Shown here: positions 21,005 to 34,485 of the stretch, piece by piece | How positions within the stretch are numbered: position 1 is the stretch's first letter | How the letters are laid out: the number at the start of each line of letters is the position of its first letter | Assembly (NCBI GenBank): GCA_963922205.1 | Contig: CAWUHX010000012.1 | Location: 2,232,001 to 2,296,000 of the forward strand | Source of the DNA: Romanomermis culicivorax | Taxonomy: Eukaryota; Nematoda; Enoplea; Mermithida; Mermithidae | Length of the DNA stretch: 64,000 nt | Direction: 5' to 3' | The notes under the pieces: generated by a model | The model's input: only the letters and a program-made list of their open reading frames with translations | The model's database searches: none | What the model was told of the DNA's origin: nothing | Position numbers and translations under genes: made by a program

Positions 21005-22146
21005 AGACGGAATATTCTCATGTTGACGATTCCCAAGTGAGCGATTCCAAAGTGAGCGATTCCCAAGTGAGTGAATTTCCAAGTGGGCGAATTTCAGTTG
21101 AGTGAATTCCTAGGTGAGTGAATTCCTAATTGAGCGATTTTCCAACTGAACGATTCCCATGCGAGCGATTCCCAGGTGAGCGCTTTCTCAAATGAGCGAA
21201 TTCTCGATGGACGATTCTCAAATGAGTGATCGGGAATGTAATAACACTTTCTTCATACTTTGCTTCTTTATCTTATATTTTTCTTCGCATATATTTCCTT
21301 TTTTTGTTTTCTGTGTGTGTTGCTTATGTTTATGTTTACGTACGTTTCTACGTTTTCATCTTTATTCTTAGCTTTTTTTCATTTTCTTTTTTCTTTACAT
21401 TACAAGTTGTCATTCTGAATAACTTTCTTAGATCGATATGTCTTATTTACTACTTGATTTTATCCTACTTACTTTTCATCTTAGTTTTTGATTTTATCTT
21501 TTGATTTATCTATTTTATCCTACTTACTTTTCATCTTAGTTTTTGATTTTATCTTTTTCTTTTTCTATACTTTTCGGCCAGTTTCATCAAAGAGACCTAA
21601 GCTCCAGATGAGCTGCAGCTTAAGCTGTAGCTTAACTCTATATGTTATAACTTTCCCGATAAAGTGCAGGTCAGCTGCAGCTTAACCTTCTCGATATGTT
21701 TTGTGTGTATGAGTTAAGCTGTTCCTGAGCTGCATCTTAACGGCAACCTAGAGCTTAAGTTGCGGGTCAGCTGGAGCTTAAGCTTCTTTCTTATTCGTTC
21801 CTTTTTATAACTATTTTTCTTTCTTTCTTGCTGCTTTCTCTATGTGGCTTTTTTCTTATTACTTTCCTTTGTGTTTTCTTTTTTTTAATGCATTATTTCA
21901 TGAGCAAAAAAAAAAGTAGATGATAAGAAAAATGAAAATGAAAGAAAGCAGAGACAAAAGATAAAAACGTAAAAACATGCGTAAAAAACATAAACAACAC
22001 ACACAAAAAGCGAAAGAAAAGAGAAATACATACAAAAAGGATAACGAAGGAAAATATGAAGAAATTACTCATTTGAGAATCGCCCAATCGGGAATTCGCT
22101 CGTTTGAGAATACGCTCACATGGGAATCGCTCACGTGGGAATAGAC
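21005..22146. mobile_element. Foldback element with GAGCGATTCCCAAGT tandem arms (FB1)
   Basis: The left arm at 21025-21235 is about thirteen 15-17-bp units (GAGCGATTCCCAAGT and variants). The right arm at 22068-22146 repeats the unit inverted (ACTCATTTGAGAATCGCCC...). Inward of the arms, pyrimidine-rich DNA (21240-21480) is matched by its complement (21890-22065), so each inverted arm is 200-450 bp. The right terminus reads GGGAATAGACC. No coding capacity. Confidence 0.75.
21588..21790. repeat. Palindromic AGCTTAAGCT/AGCTGCAGCTTAA cluster in FB1 centre
   Basis: At least six self-complementary motifs (GAGCTGCAGCTTAAGCTG, AGCTGCAGCTTAACC, AGCTGGAGCTTAAGCTTC) in 200 bp, able to form many alternative hairpins. 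They sit between the two foldback arms. Confidence 0.6.
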
Positions 22147-23751
22147 CCTACCAGATTTCCGCAAAGAATGTAAACAGTAAGTTTCGCCATGCTGTGCACA
22201 TTGCTTTTCTGCTTAAGTCTTCTTTTGTCCGACCAAGTAAGTTTTGGCCCAAATTCACGCAACTTTGTTCCATTTTCGCTCCTACTTTGCAATGAAAATG
22301 CTCCGAACATACTTGCTCCGCTTTCTGTGATATCAAAAAAAGTTCATTTTGAAAATTGATCCTGTCCACGCTGTGCTATGACATGTAACAAAAAGTGCAA
22401 ACAAATTTATGAGCAGAAATGAAGCTGTGACCACAGGATTGCTCCTGCATTTACTCTTACTCCGCTCCTCCTTTGCTTTTACTTTGCTCTGTTTTCTGTG
22501 ATTTTATCATCTGTAATTTTGTGTTTACTGGTGGTGAGAAGAGTTTCACACTTTTGTGGTACAGAACTATAGAACTGTTGTACTAGATCTGGGACTCCGG
22601 GAGGAGTCTAGCTAACCTATCAGATCAACAAAGCTGATAAATCATCTACCTGACATTTTTAATTTCGACTTCCTAAAAAATAAAATTGTGTGCCATCGAA
22701 AAGTTCATTTTTGTTTAAAGGTACATAAAAAGATGATCGATTTTCTGTACAAACTGTTCAACTTTCAATTATAGGTTCGCCTTCATTGAGTTTTGTTGAT
22801 CTTTCGTCACAAATGTACCCAGTGAAAAACGATCTATTGCTCTGAAACTTGATGATTTCCGTAATGCAGCATTCTAATGGGCTGATAGATTTCTAGGGGT
22901 AACGTTTTGCGCGTTTTTTGCAAACACCTGCATCTTCTTTCTTAGTCTGCTGGAGCAGAAGTTATTGATAATGTGATGTCCGTTTGTCGAAAGAGCGCTT
23001 TCCTAACGCATTTACCTGTTGAAAGCTGAAGAAGGATCAGCTCATGGGGCATTAGGATGGACAAAATGCAGTATTTACAACTGCATATTTTTAGTGGGGA
23101 AAATGTCCAGCTTATCAGCGTGATGATTTTTCAAACGGTTCATTTCACATCGTTGCAGGCATGACAACACACTAGGTTTCAAAATCAACCGGAAATTCCA
23201 AAATTGCGCTGATAAACGAATAAGATAGAGCCTTTCAAGCATCACAACCATACATCTTTTGACTAAATCTGCGGTTTGACAGTTGCGTCAGTCCCTTTCC
23301 GGTTCCAAAAAGTGGCATATTTCACGTCATATTCAACATATCCTTAAAATTTTCCATGTGTATTTCTGACTGAAGTTTGGACAAAATTTCAGCTTACTTC
23401 CTCGAATGTTCACAGTGCTGCTATATCTCGACCTCCCAGAAGAAAGGTTTTTCATGCTGAACCTTCCTCATCCCGACGAAAAGACAATTGTTCAAATAAT
23501 TCGTGGAACTTAGAGAATAACAGCAGAGGCAAAAATAACTGAAGCCTTGCTGGACTCAAAGAATAATGCAGCTCGGGAAATTTTAAGCCTATAGTGCAAC
23601 TAATTTTTGCATTACAAAAAAAGGATTTTCTCAGCATTTCGAAAGTTTCAACTTTTTACACTCCATGCCAGATGAACATTCGAATTTTCTCGGTTTTCAG
23701 AGTTAGAAACTTAGAGCATGTAACTTATTTGGCATGCTGATTATAATCTTC
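22147..23751. other. No gene recognised
   Basis: AT-rich sequence. There are repeated TGCTCC/CTCCGC motifs around 22270-22500, but no exon or element borders I can defend. Confidence 0.35.
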
Positions 23752-23972
23752 TGTAGTCTGTTTTCTAGAAAGTGCTTGTAACAAATGACAAAAATTAGCA
23801 CTGTCACAAAATAATTAGATGGAGCTTTTATTGTAGGATTTGTACTCGAAAAGTGCTGAAGGTTAGTTGATTATGCTAAAGATTTTCCAGCTCTGTGGTT
23901 TAGCAGAAAATCCTAAAAGTATGAAATAGTACCTTTATTCCAGTTTCATTATTTTCCAGAAAAACAGACTAA
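23752..23972 (-). mobile_element. M1 MITE, diverged copy
   Basis: Reverse orientation: TGTAGTCTGTTTTCTAGAAA at the left, TTCCAGAAAAACAGACTA at the right. Confidence 0.7.
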
Positions 23973-24488
23973 AAAGAAGTTATTTTTTAATTGAGGTGTC
24001 AACTTCAGCTTCTTGTTCCAGACTTAAAAGATTTGGTTTCATATAATGAGCAAGGATATAGCCAGATGGAAAATGAATGTAGCTGAAATATAGCCATTGT
24101 TGAAAACGAAAATGTGTGGATTTGCTGAGCCATTCCCTGTAGAATGATCCATGGATTGGCCCTCAGATCACAGCCCCTTGAACGATTACATTCTCACCTA
24201 TAACCTCCTGGTGTAAATTTCAAATATTTAGACGTTATAATGCATTTGTTAGCTTATCGGCATGCGAGTAATGTTACACAAATCTTTTCTGCTCATGGTC
24301 ATTTTTACTCTAAAATTTGCGTAAATGCGATCTACAGTGGTAAGTTCGCCTAGCTAAAAATATACTGAGACATGCATAAGACAGATGTGTAATGTAGGTG
24401 CTAATGCGTCAGTGTAAATTCACAATGTACAATATGTGTATCCAATTACTGTATATAAATTTATTTCGTGATTTATTGTCTCAAGGAT

Positions 24489-25065
24489 GTCTGAGTTTCC
24501 CTGTATTGACATTCCTGTAAATTCCTTTGAAGTGTTCTGTTTTGAACATCTCGCACCCGGAAACCGTTATTGACCCAATTAAAGATGTTACATAATTAAT
24601 TTGCACATCCGCACCTGGCCCTCATAACCCACTCGAAAACACATCTTCCCATAGGTACAGTAATCCCCCAAAATTGTAAAGACACCAGTCCTGTAATAAA
24701 ATGTAGAAACCCCAACTCAGACACCAGTCTCAAGTGGAACAGTAGCCGCATTACATTACGGGAGCACAATCATACATAATTAATAGGAAGGAAGCCCATA
24801 GGCATGGCTAAGCCTACAATAAGCTCGAAGCACATAGACAGAGAAGCTAAGCAAAACACAAAAAGGCGTGGTAAAAGCATACTATAGTTAGGAAGCATAA
24901 AGGCATGGTTTGGTAAGCATACAGTATAAAGAAGCGATGATTGGTTGGAAGAAGAATTCGAAAAGCGGACCCCCACGGATCAAGGGTGTGATCAACAGGA
25001 AGCAGTATAAAAGACAGAAGAAGAGTGAAATAATTTAGTTTTTTGTTGGTGTTCTTTCAAAATCC
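24489..25065 (+). mobile_element. Solo-LTR-like sequence, copy 1
   Basis: Starts TGTCTGAGTTTCC and matches the minus strand of 56340-56893 over most of its length, e.g. TATTGACCCAATTAA, TTAATTTGCACATC and GGCATGGCTAAGCC. A TATA-like AGTATAAAAGACAG lies near its right end, at about 25011. Length (about 575 bp), the TG start and the internal promoter-like motif fit an LTR. No target duplication is visible, and the right border touches the next element. Confidence 0.5.
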
Positions 25066-25070
25066 GCATG

Positions 25071-27116
25071 TAAGACACGATTTCTGAGAGATTCTACCTT
25101 TTTTTACATAGGCCTATGATAAGTTGAAAATTAATCATACCTCAAAATCAGATATTTTGGGTAGTTTTGTGCGCTAAGTTCCATAGTACTATTTGTTTTG
25201 CTTTTAAACGAAAATTCGTGCCGCTACAGTATTCCAAAGCTTGAAAATTGATGATTTTTGAGAATTTTTCAGTGATCTTGCTAGCCAAGCGATATTTCCA
25301 GATCGGTTTGATCTTGTTTAATGAGTAGATATTCATTTTATAGAAGAGACAGTAAGCTCTCTTTTGGCGTATTATTTACAGTAAATAATTGCATATTACA
25401 CTTTTTCATTAAGTTTAAAGTGTCAAAAATGAGCTGTTGAAGTTGAAAAAATTTCATTTATCCGGGCTCCCGAGCACCTTCCCATCGGAAGCGGCAGAAT
25501 TTTATTTTCCTATATTGTAGCCCATCCATTTTTACTGCTTTGGTTAAATTTTCATCAAAATTTTTGTACTTTTCGGGAGCTGCACTGCTCTGAAGAAGGC
25601 ATACTTATGAAAATTTCATAGAAATCATTGAATTTACTACCCTTTGTGATATATTTATTACCTATATTGTAGAATTATCAAATAACTAGCAGACTATAGT
25701 TTGATGTATTAATTGTTTCACGAGCAAACATTTTACACTCTGCAAGAAAGTTTGAACAGTCAAAAATTAGAAGCAAAATTGAAGAAAAATCCTGCTTAGA
25801 GGCACTCGCGAGCACCTTCACCTACCATGCTGCAGAATTGTTTCTTTTTATTCTTCTGTTCATACATTCCTACAGTAGCTGTGAAAGCAGCATCATGATT
25901 CCAATGCCCGTTGAGGAGCTACCACACAGATCCAAAGGAAACAAAATCCTGAAAAATTGCTCAAAAATCAATAAATTTTTTAGTTTTTTTGTGTTCTCTT
26001 GGAGTTGGTTCATTGTCTCAATTCTGGAGCCAGAAAATACACTAAAAATCCATTAACCCATTTTATGTCGGAGTTGCCATTTTGAACTTCAACTGCTACA
26101 CTTTCATCTGGTGAAAAAGTTCATATTTTGAGAATGATGCAAAGCATGATCAATTAAAGAATTGTAATGTTATACAAAAATTTCCTTGAGGAGGGTAATG
26201 AAGATCATTTAATGATGAGCCACAGTGCTTTAATGTGAATCCTGGGCTTTGGCACTCTGTAGCTTCTCAAGGGTATTGGAATCGTGATGCTGCTTTCACA
26301 GCTACTGTAAGAATGTATGAACAAAAGAATAAAAAGAAAAAATTCTGCAGCATGGTGGGTGAAGGTGCTTGGGAGTGCCTCTAAGCAGGATTTTTCTTCA
26401 ATTTTACTTCTAATTTTTGACTGTTCAATTTTTCTTGCAGAGTGTAAAATGTTTGCTCGTGAAACAATTAATACATCAAACTATAGTCTGCCAGTTATTT
26501 GATAATTCTACAGTATAGGTAATAAACATATCACAAAGGGTAGACAAGGGCTACCTGGCAAATTCAATGATTTCTATTAAATTTTCATAAGTATGCCTTC
26601 TTCAGAGCAGTGCAGCTCCCAAAACGGTACAAAAATTTTGATGAAAATTTAACCAAAGCAGTAAAAATGGATGGGCTATAATATAGGAAAATAAAATTCT
26701 GCCGCTTCTGATGGGAAGGCGCTCGCGAGTGCGGCTAAATAAAATTCTTTCAACTTCGACGGCTCATTTTTGACACTTTAAACTTAATGAAAAAGTGTAA
26801 TATGCAATTATTTACTGTAAATAATACACCAAAAGAGAGCTTACTGTCTCCTCTATAAAATGAATATCTATTCATTAAATAAGATCAAACCGATCTCGAA
26901 ATATCGCTTGGCTAGCAAGATCACTGAAAAATGCAAAAAAATCATAAATTTTCAAGCTTTGGCATACTGTAGCGGCGCGAATTATTGTTTACAAGCAAAA
27001 CGAATAGTACCATGGAACTCAGCGCACAAAACTACCCAAAATATCTGATTTTGAGGTATGATTAATTTTCAACTTATCATAGCGAAAGTAGAACCTCTCA
27101 GAAATCATGTCGTAAA
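25071..27116. mobile_element. Palindromic element PAL-1
   Basis: The left arm (25071 to about 25935) and right arm (about 26255 to 27116) are inverted copies over about 860 bp, with a 300-bp centre. Each arm starts with the family end TAAGACACGATTTCTGAGAG and contains GATATTTTGGGTAGTTTTGTGC. No open frame of note. The two arms differ by scattered substitutions, so the copy is not recent. Confidence 0.8.
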
Positions 27117-28459
27117 AGCTTGGTCCTAATATTCATCTAAATCGGGACGTTGTTACCGTCGACCTTAAAGTATAAGCCGTTGGTGACGTGGTGTCTTTAT
27201 TCAGTTATCGTTTATTATCGTATCGTATGTTCATATCATTATTATGGTGTTGCCGCCTCAAGGGCCTCGTGGACCGATTTGACTTGGACAAGTAAAAGTA
27301 TCATAGAATCTAGGCTGAAAACCGACCCAATATCTCATTTGGGCGTTACAGATGATTGTGTGCACTACAATATTGTGCGTTACTAAGAAAGCTTCCCTAT
27401 GAAATACACAGTTATGAACTTGACGGAGTTCAAGAGCTCATAGATCGAAAATGCTGCGAGATCAGATTGCTTTCCTTTGATAAACTTTTCTTACGTCAGA
27501 GAGCTTTATCGAATGGGATTTCCACTTGTCCGTACGCGTTGCTTCCTGAGATCAGGTATAGGTAAACCGATTGTTTAGCATATTTATGCCAAATCCAGTG
27601 TAAAGAGACTATGGGAAAAATGGTCAGTGTAACACTACTCAGGACACACCCTCGTCAGATAGAGCTTCTTACTATGAAGTGAGCTAGTCATTGTCCATAT
27701 GCTTATGTTTGGGATGCATGTTGTATAATTGTCGTTCTTTTTTACAATCTATTTTTGTAATTTGATTCTTAAAGCCAGCCTTATCCAAAAATAGATTTGA
27801 TCCGCTATTTTCTTCCAAAGCAGGAACTGCTTCCACTAATGTACTTTCTCCTTGAAGTAATCAAGTAAATGCGGAAAAGCTTTCCACTATTTTTTCTCTT
27901 TTCCCATCATTCACTACGCATCATCGACTTTTCCGCAACACGAGCTAAAAAATTAGCTCAAAAACCTAACGAGCACCAGGGTGTCTTTAAAAATTACGAA
28001 TTTACGTCGTTACCGGCCTAAATCTCGTTTCGAGGACTAATGTTCAACGCTATTGCACCGAAAATTGAACGACCACAAAAGTCTGATTTGATTGACGACT
28101 TATCTCCTCTCTTTTTGATGATATAATTTATCGTTCTGGCACGAAGGCTACAGTAAACTACGACGATTTTACCTTATTACTGTTAGCTGAAATAGTTATC
28201 AATCATTTCGAAGCTCTCTTCGTCATTTGCGCATGTGTATGTATGTATTCTTCCCCACGCGAAAAAAAGTCATATCGATTCTTGAAGAAACAAGTTCTCT
28301 CTGTCGTTGTGAAAGAACTTCTTACAGTGACCATTCTTGTTCCTCGAAAATATTTTTTTCGACTACTTCAGCTTTCTCTATGCTAATGGGGCTTTTTTGA
28401 ACATGAAGTTCCTAGCTGAACAAATTTAAAATTTTGGAAACCAATTTTCATAAATTAAA
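27117..28459. other. No gene recognised
   Basis: The part at 27130-27565 is less AT-rich and has overlapping frames on the plus strand (27150-27386, 27356-27565) with no motif I know. It could be decayed coding DNA. Confidence 0.3.
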
Positions 28460-28699
28460 CTATAGTCTGTTTTTCTGGGAATAATGATAATATCAGTAGG
28501 GGGCGAGTACTATTTCATATTTTAAAGATTTTCCGTAAAACCATTCATCATATATGAGTAAAAATTTGTGAGCCTAACCCAACTAACTTTAACATTTTTT
28601 GGAAGGAAAAATTGTATCGTAAAACCTTTGTGTAAACGATACCGATTATAGTGTTAATTTTTGTCATTTTTGAATTTACAAACATTTTATAAGACACAG
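28460..28699 (+). mobile_element. M1 MITE, full but diverged
   Basis: Left end CTATAGTCTGTTTTTCTGGG, right end ACATTTTATAAGACACAG. A second right-end fragment (TTTAGAAGCATTTTGTTAAA) follows at 28752-28775. Confidence 0.7.
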
Positions 28700-28779
28700 C
28701 CTCGGGTACGTAAACAATTTTTTGGACGGCCCTTACTTTTTGTCATTGTTCAATTTAGAAGCATTTTGTTAAAAAAGGT

Positions 28780-31700
28780 GTTTTCTAGTGATGTGACAAA
28801 AGTTCCATTCAAAGTAGAAGGGAACTCATTTGCAATATTTTAGAATTTTTTCTTCATGATCTAGAATCCTCGATGATTTTTTCCAACGGGTCTGACAATA
28901 ATGAACATGTAATCTCTAATGAGTCCACGACTTCAAAATTCAACTCACTGCGTCTTCTGTTTAAACACATGGATTACAGAGATTTTCCTATAAAATATTA
29001 GAAGTATATACCACGGAAATATTATTAATATATTGGTTCGGGAAAATCTTTTCCACCTATTAGAGAACTGTTGGCCATAACAAAAAGATAGGTAGGCTGC
29101 AGAAGTTTTTTCGTCTAATCGAATTTCAATGAATATAACGCACGACAGGTGCATTATTGAAATCTCGTGGCGTTCATAAAACTTATCAGTAGTCACTCGA
29201 AACACACCATGAGCATTGATAACGAAACGAACCATGATTATTGTGGGCACGATGAAGTTGCAGTGAGACCAGAATCAGACCTGAATCGTGATTTTTGAAC
29301 TTGAAACAAATAAATCCGCAAACTCTTTATTTCATCTGATTCATATTGGTATTTGTATATCATCGAGAATTATTATGAATGAATCGACAGAAGACAATGA
29401 AGTGTGATTTTATTCAGTCATGTTAAATCTGGAATATTGATGCAATTTTTGATATTTTTACTTGCTTTCTGAATCATCTGCTTAGAGATTTCAGGAACTA
29501 AAAGAGAACAGAAATTAGTTCCCTTGTCGAAGTCGCACTAACAGAGCTGTTGCTGTAGAAATTTTCACTGAAAAAATTTTTGAAGGTCGGTTAAGAATGC
29601 TTGAATATGGTTTATTGGAAAATCATTGAAATACTTTTCGGTTTTATAATTTACGAGCATTTCAAGCAATAAGAAAATTTTGGGAAAAATGCGACAAGAT
29701 ATGCTGACATTGTATATTGATAATTCTTGAGAAAGCTGCTTATTTATTTTTATCAATATTTTGGTAATTAGTTTGGCGAATCATCTATATTTCATTGGTT
29801 AATGTTGTAATATAACGTTTTACCAATATTATTACTAATATCACAAAATAGTTTCGTTAGTATTGGTTGATGCTTCACGAGTTATGAAATTTTAGAATAT
29901 GCAGAAATTAGCTCTAGTTCTATTTTTTGAATGCATGATCGGCAAAATGAGACAGTATCAAATCCGCTCCACTGATTTTCTTTTTCCGCGTGAAAAATCA
30001 CACTTTGGTTTGTCTATTTATTCATCGCATAGAAAAAATTTCCCGTTTTGATCCTCGAACCTGGTTTGTGGTAAACATTCTATTCTTTTTTTCATTGTCT
30101 GCGTGTAGCCCTAGTGAATGATGTACATTGATTTTTCTTTCCCCCTCTCTCGGATAAATCTGCACATTTTTTCTCGGAAGAAAAATTTCTTCGGCGTGAG
30201 AAACGTGTCGAACAGCCGCAGTTCATTTTCATTAAATAAAAGAAGCGACAATAAAAAGGTCATTTTCTTGATTTTTGTTGTTTGCGTTGCGTATATACCT
30301 GAAGTGGAAAAAACGAAAAAGCTTCATTTGTCACTTACAGTATGAAAAACGGGCGCGTATCTGTTTTTGCTTTTTTTTATGAGACGAATCAATCAAGATA
30401 GCTCCTGTATCTCATTATTTCCTCTCTGATAACTGTGTTGGCTATAAAATTTCATTTTAATTCGCGTTGATCCTCGATTTTGACCCTTATTAGCGTGAGT
30501 GGAAGTCAGAAATGTGGTATTGGAATCTGCAACTCATTTTGTTAGGTTCAAATTTAGTTTTCAAATTTTAATTCAAACAAATTCATAATTATTTTCAACA
30601 ATGACGATATGGCAAATCATATTTCTGGGACGAATCTCGATGAAACGTAAAAAACTGCAAACTATGTAACGCCAAGAATAATTTCCGGAATATTCATTCT
30701 AGTTTATCCTCATTTTCCGATTCATTAAATCTTACGTTGTGGCACAAAAATTTTTTCCGATTGATTTCACCCAAAACTGTTGATCCGAGCCAGATCGACA
30801 GCGAAATATTGATGTACATTTATTATAATCGATGTAGTTTTGAAGAGATTTTCAAACAATTTGTGGTATAACAAAGTCATTGTAATTCTGCATTTGATCC
30901 AAAAATGTCCACTTCAAACTTAAGACACGCGCAGTAAATTCAAAACTGATGGTATTCAGACCTCTTTCCTTCTGTGGATGTATATAATTTTTGGTGCCAC
31001 CGCAGATTTGCTTTTCGTCAACGAACTTTGGTTCGTCGACGAATTGATAATTGTGATTTGAAGTAACATAAAGGCTTTTTATTTTGCCAGTTTAGTGCTT
31101 ACTGTGTTTTGAAATCAAAAATTTTTCGTAGGTTTCAAAAAACTGACCTGATGTCAACCGCACTATTCATTCCAGTCGCTGCTACTAAGTTTTGTCGAGT
31201 TTGATATTTATTTATTTTTCTTTTTTGTGACTATTATGGTTTTTTACTCATTTCCCCTCACCGCCCGTGACCCACCACTTGCTTTAGGTTATATGAAAAT
31301 AAAAATCGAGAAAATATAACTTTCTACTGATTGCCTATCACAACGGTAACGTTTGTGAAATTTTCTGTCATCAAGAATGTAAAAATCACTGATTCTCTCT
31401 CTAAAAATTCTGTACCGTCGGAAAATATTGAAATTGTCGTCGTCATTAAACTTGACTTCCATTTTGCCACAACATATGCTGTCATTCTAAAAATTACACA
31501 CAAAAAGTTACAAAGTTGACAAAACACATTAGAAAATCGGAACATGAAGTACAAAAAATTCAAAATTGATGAATCAATAAATTTCGACAATTAAAGAGGA
31601 TTATTGATTTTTATCCTTCTATTCTTCGTACAATAAAAAACCGCAGTTATGAACAGTAAGAGAGGTTCGAACCTGTCTAGTTTATTTCTCGTCAATGAGT

Positions 31701-31937
31701 TTAAAATTTCGGCAAAAAATATTTAGTGAGCTTTGAAAAACTCAAAGCAACATTTTGTCAAAAAGTTGGATAATTTCGTTAACGAACTGAAAATTTCGTC
31801 ACCGAAATCGCGTCGACGAAATTTTCTTTGGGAAGCCCCAAAAAATATTTCGTCAACGACCTTTTATGGTTTCTTAGAGCTTACGAACTTTGAGAAAACG
31901 GCCCCCTGATAACCAAACAATTTTTTTTTTGAAAAAA
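28780..31937. other. Long AT-rich stretch, no gene recognised
   Basis: Short frames on both strands lack motifs. An AGGTTCGAACCT palindrome at about 31664 is not in a tRNA context. I see no element borders here. Confidence 0.4.
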
Positions 31938-33140
31938 TTAAGAGACAATGTCTGAGAAAATTCAGCTTCTCATACAGAGAGTTGTGATAAATAAAAAATT
32001 AACCCTATCTGAAAATCGCACATTTGGTGTAACTTGATGCACTATAAACGAAAATGATATTCATTTTGTCTGAAATTCAAAACTCGCATAGCTGCAGGAA
32101 GACAAAAGTTGAGAATTTTCGAGTTTTCCGATTTTTGACATACATTTCATTCAACTTTTGCAAGTTTAGGTAGGTCAAACATCGTGTTCTGAAAATTTAC
32201 TCAATATTAGGCCAATGAATGGGCCACCATTTACTGTAGGATTTATTGGTGTAAAGAACGTATTAAGAATGCAGTGGTGCTCGAAACATCAAATTTTACG
32301 ATCAAAACTTGTCATTTTTTCACAAAAATCACCATATCTACCACTAAAGCTCAGAAGCACCAAAAAATTCCCTATAAATAAATAGTTTACGATGTCTTCT
32401 ACTTGGTGACAAAAAATTACGAAAATTCATATACTGCTAGAGGGTCGCAGGACTTGGAGTATGAATACCATGTGATAATTAAATTTTCTGATAATTGCGA
32501 ACTCTATTGTGAAAGAATCAAAACTTGATACACTTCAAAAATGAGACATGAGAACAAGTTTCGTATGCTAAATATCAATGTAGTGTTCATCTTGAATAAA
32601 ATAGTCAGGTGCTAAATACAATGCTCTATACTGTGGTATAAAAAATAATGTCTTTATTAATGGTATAAAAATGGTATAATGGTATTAAAAAAAGATAAAA
32701 AAATTTTAAAAAATAAAAAAAAGGTAAAAAAATGTTCCTATTTTGCATTTTAAACTTTTTAACAAGGTTTAAAATGTTGAAAACAGAAGATAAAACGGTT
32801 GAAAAGCTGATCGTTTCCACAGAAATGACTGTTTCTACCGCTGAAGCTTAAAAGAACATACAACTTCCTCATGTAGAGGATAGGTCACGATGTTTTCTAG
32901 TTGCCGACAAAAAATTATAAAACTTCATTTACTGCTATGAAGTTAAATCTACAAAAAATGGCGAACTATTTTAGTTGATAAGTTGTTCAATTCTTGATCA
33001 ACAAAAGTTGGGTTTTATCGAAATTTTACATTTCAGATTAGATGATCATAAAGTATCAGGGGTGGACATAAAGAAAAAACAAAGCATCAGACTTGAAGCA
33101 GTCGCTTCGGAATAAATCACTCCCCAAATTCAAAGTCGGT

Positions 33141-33450
33141 TCATAGCTTAGGATATTTAATAGCTTCTGCATCATCTTCCTCGCATAAGTCGTTTGCTTC
33201 AGCACGATAGTAGTAGGCCCGTTGGTCTTCACGAAGATGACTTGCTATCAATGACCAGAAACCTGCAACTTGTTGCAGTGTTAGTTCATGTTTAGAAACT
33301 GCCTTTTTTTTGTACCTCAGTCTGAATATCATTTTGGGGTTAAACTCTTGTTTGAGACCGTTTTCATCGAACTTTCTTGGCAGAAACTTTTTTTGCTGTG
33401 GCATGAGCGTTTTACATGTTCTTTGACTTTCGGGTGCACATCCCCATTCA
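33141..33450 (-). pseudogene. Unknown protein fragment in PAL-2 core (HMG-box-like C-terminus?)
   Basis: The open minus-strand frame, 87 codons from its ATG and readable further upstream (VEWGCAPESQRTCKTL), has balanced composition unlike its surroundings. It is basic at the start (MPQQKKFLPRKFDENG). The segment LQQVAGFWSLIASHLREDQR followed by AYYYRAEAND resembles the last two helices of an HMG box. The end is acidic. Its place in the core of a palindromic element suggests it belonged to that element, either element-encoded or captured. The HMG likeness is weak. Confidence 0.3.
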
Positions 33451-33689
33451 ACAATGTCGGTGTCTCATGTAGTGTAGAAACCTTGTAATGCTCCTCGAGG
33501 ATGTGGGATTAATAGAGTCAAACGGACTGCTTCATTAGAAATGCACCAAATCAAAAGAATTTATTCAATGTGCAATGGCGATGGAGTCAAAGGTAGAATA
33601 TTAATCCAAAGCTGACTCGAATATTCTGAATTTTAAAAAAGGCATAGGGTATACAAAAAAGAGGTATACAAAAGTCAAATAACACGTAA

Positions 33690-33971
33690 AACGTTCAAAC
33701 AAAGCAGAAGCACTTTCTGCAGAAAAAAATTGATGAAGAAATTTATCAAAAACAAAAGTTTGATGCTGAAATGATTACCAGACTTATGGGCCAAAATTGC
33801 GTTTCCAAGGAGGAGTTTCTAACAGTGCAAGTGGTACCTTTGGCCTCTTCAGGGTGCCATCCAGTGTGTCACCAGTGCAACAAGTTACAAGTTTCTGGTC
33901 ATGGAAAAAAGTTCAGTCGCCTTCCTGAGCACAGAGAAACCTCAACTACCTTACTGAAGCAGACGCTTTAG
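33690..33971 (+). pseudogene. Unknown frame remnant in PAL-2 core
   Basis: The plus-strand frame reads QKKIDEEIYQKQKFDAEMI (helical) and later GCHPVCHQCNKLQ. Past about 33820 another frame looks more protein-like (Ser/Val-rich), suggesting a frameshift. It is divergent from the minus-strand fragment. No family recognised. Confidence 0.2.
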
Positions 33972-34485
33972 GTAATATGATTGGCCTAACATTATATGAA
34001 CCGAATGGACCCAAGACTATATGATCCAAAGTAATTTCTTAAAAGTCTATTTGCTTCAAAAGCTTGTAATCTATTGCTCTTCTATTCATGTCCATTCCCA
34101 ATGCTTTACTATCCTTCTATCTGAAACATAAAATTTCAGGAAAAGATAATTTTCGTTGCCAACTTCCAATTCTCCATGATGGAGAATGGCAAATCAAACT
34201 TTATCGATTAAAATAGTTAGCAGTTTTTTGTAGATTTAAACCCCCTAGCAGTAAGTGAATTTTTGTCATTTTTTGTAGGCATTTAGCTAGGTTATTGGTC
34301 TTTTTGAGCTTGATCAGTGGATATAGTCATTTTTATGGCAAAAGTCAGCTTTTTAAACATTTTTGTCGTCTCATTTTCAACACCTCAAAACTAGCTGAAA
34401 AGTGTAAAATGCAAAATAGGAAAAAAATTTTACACCACGTTATAGAGCATTGTATATCGCATCTAATGAATGTTTAACCATAGAG

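Noticed and set aside
21025-21235. Regularly spaced short repeats resembling a CRISPR array
   Set aside because: Units are tandem with no unique spacers, are part of inverted foldback arms, and the window is eukaryotic.
21226-21685. Phe/Leu/Tyr-rich plus-strand frames that look like membrane proteins
   Set aside because: Pyrimidine-rich foldback centre; any T/C-rich tract reads as hydrophobic residues.
31660-31680. AGGTTCGAACCT as a possible tRNA T-arm
   Set aside because: It is a short palindrome. No acceptor, D or anticodon stems can be placed around it.
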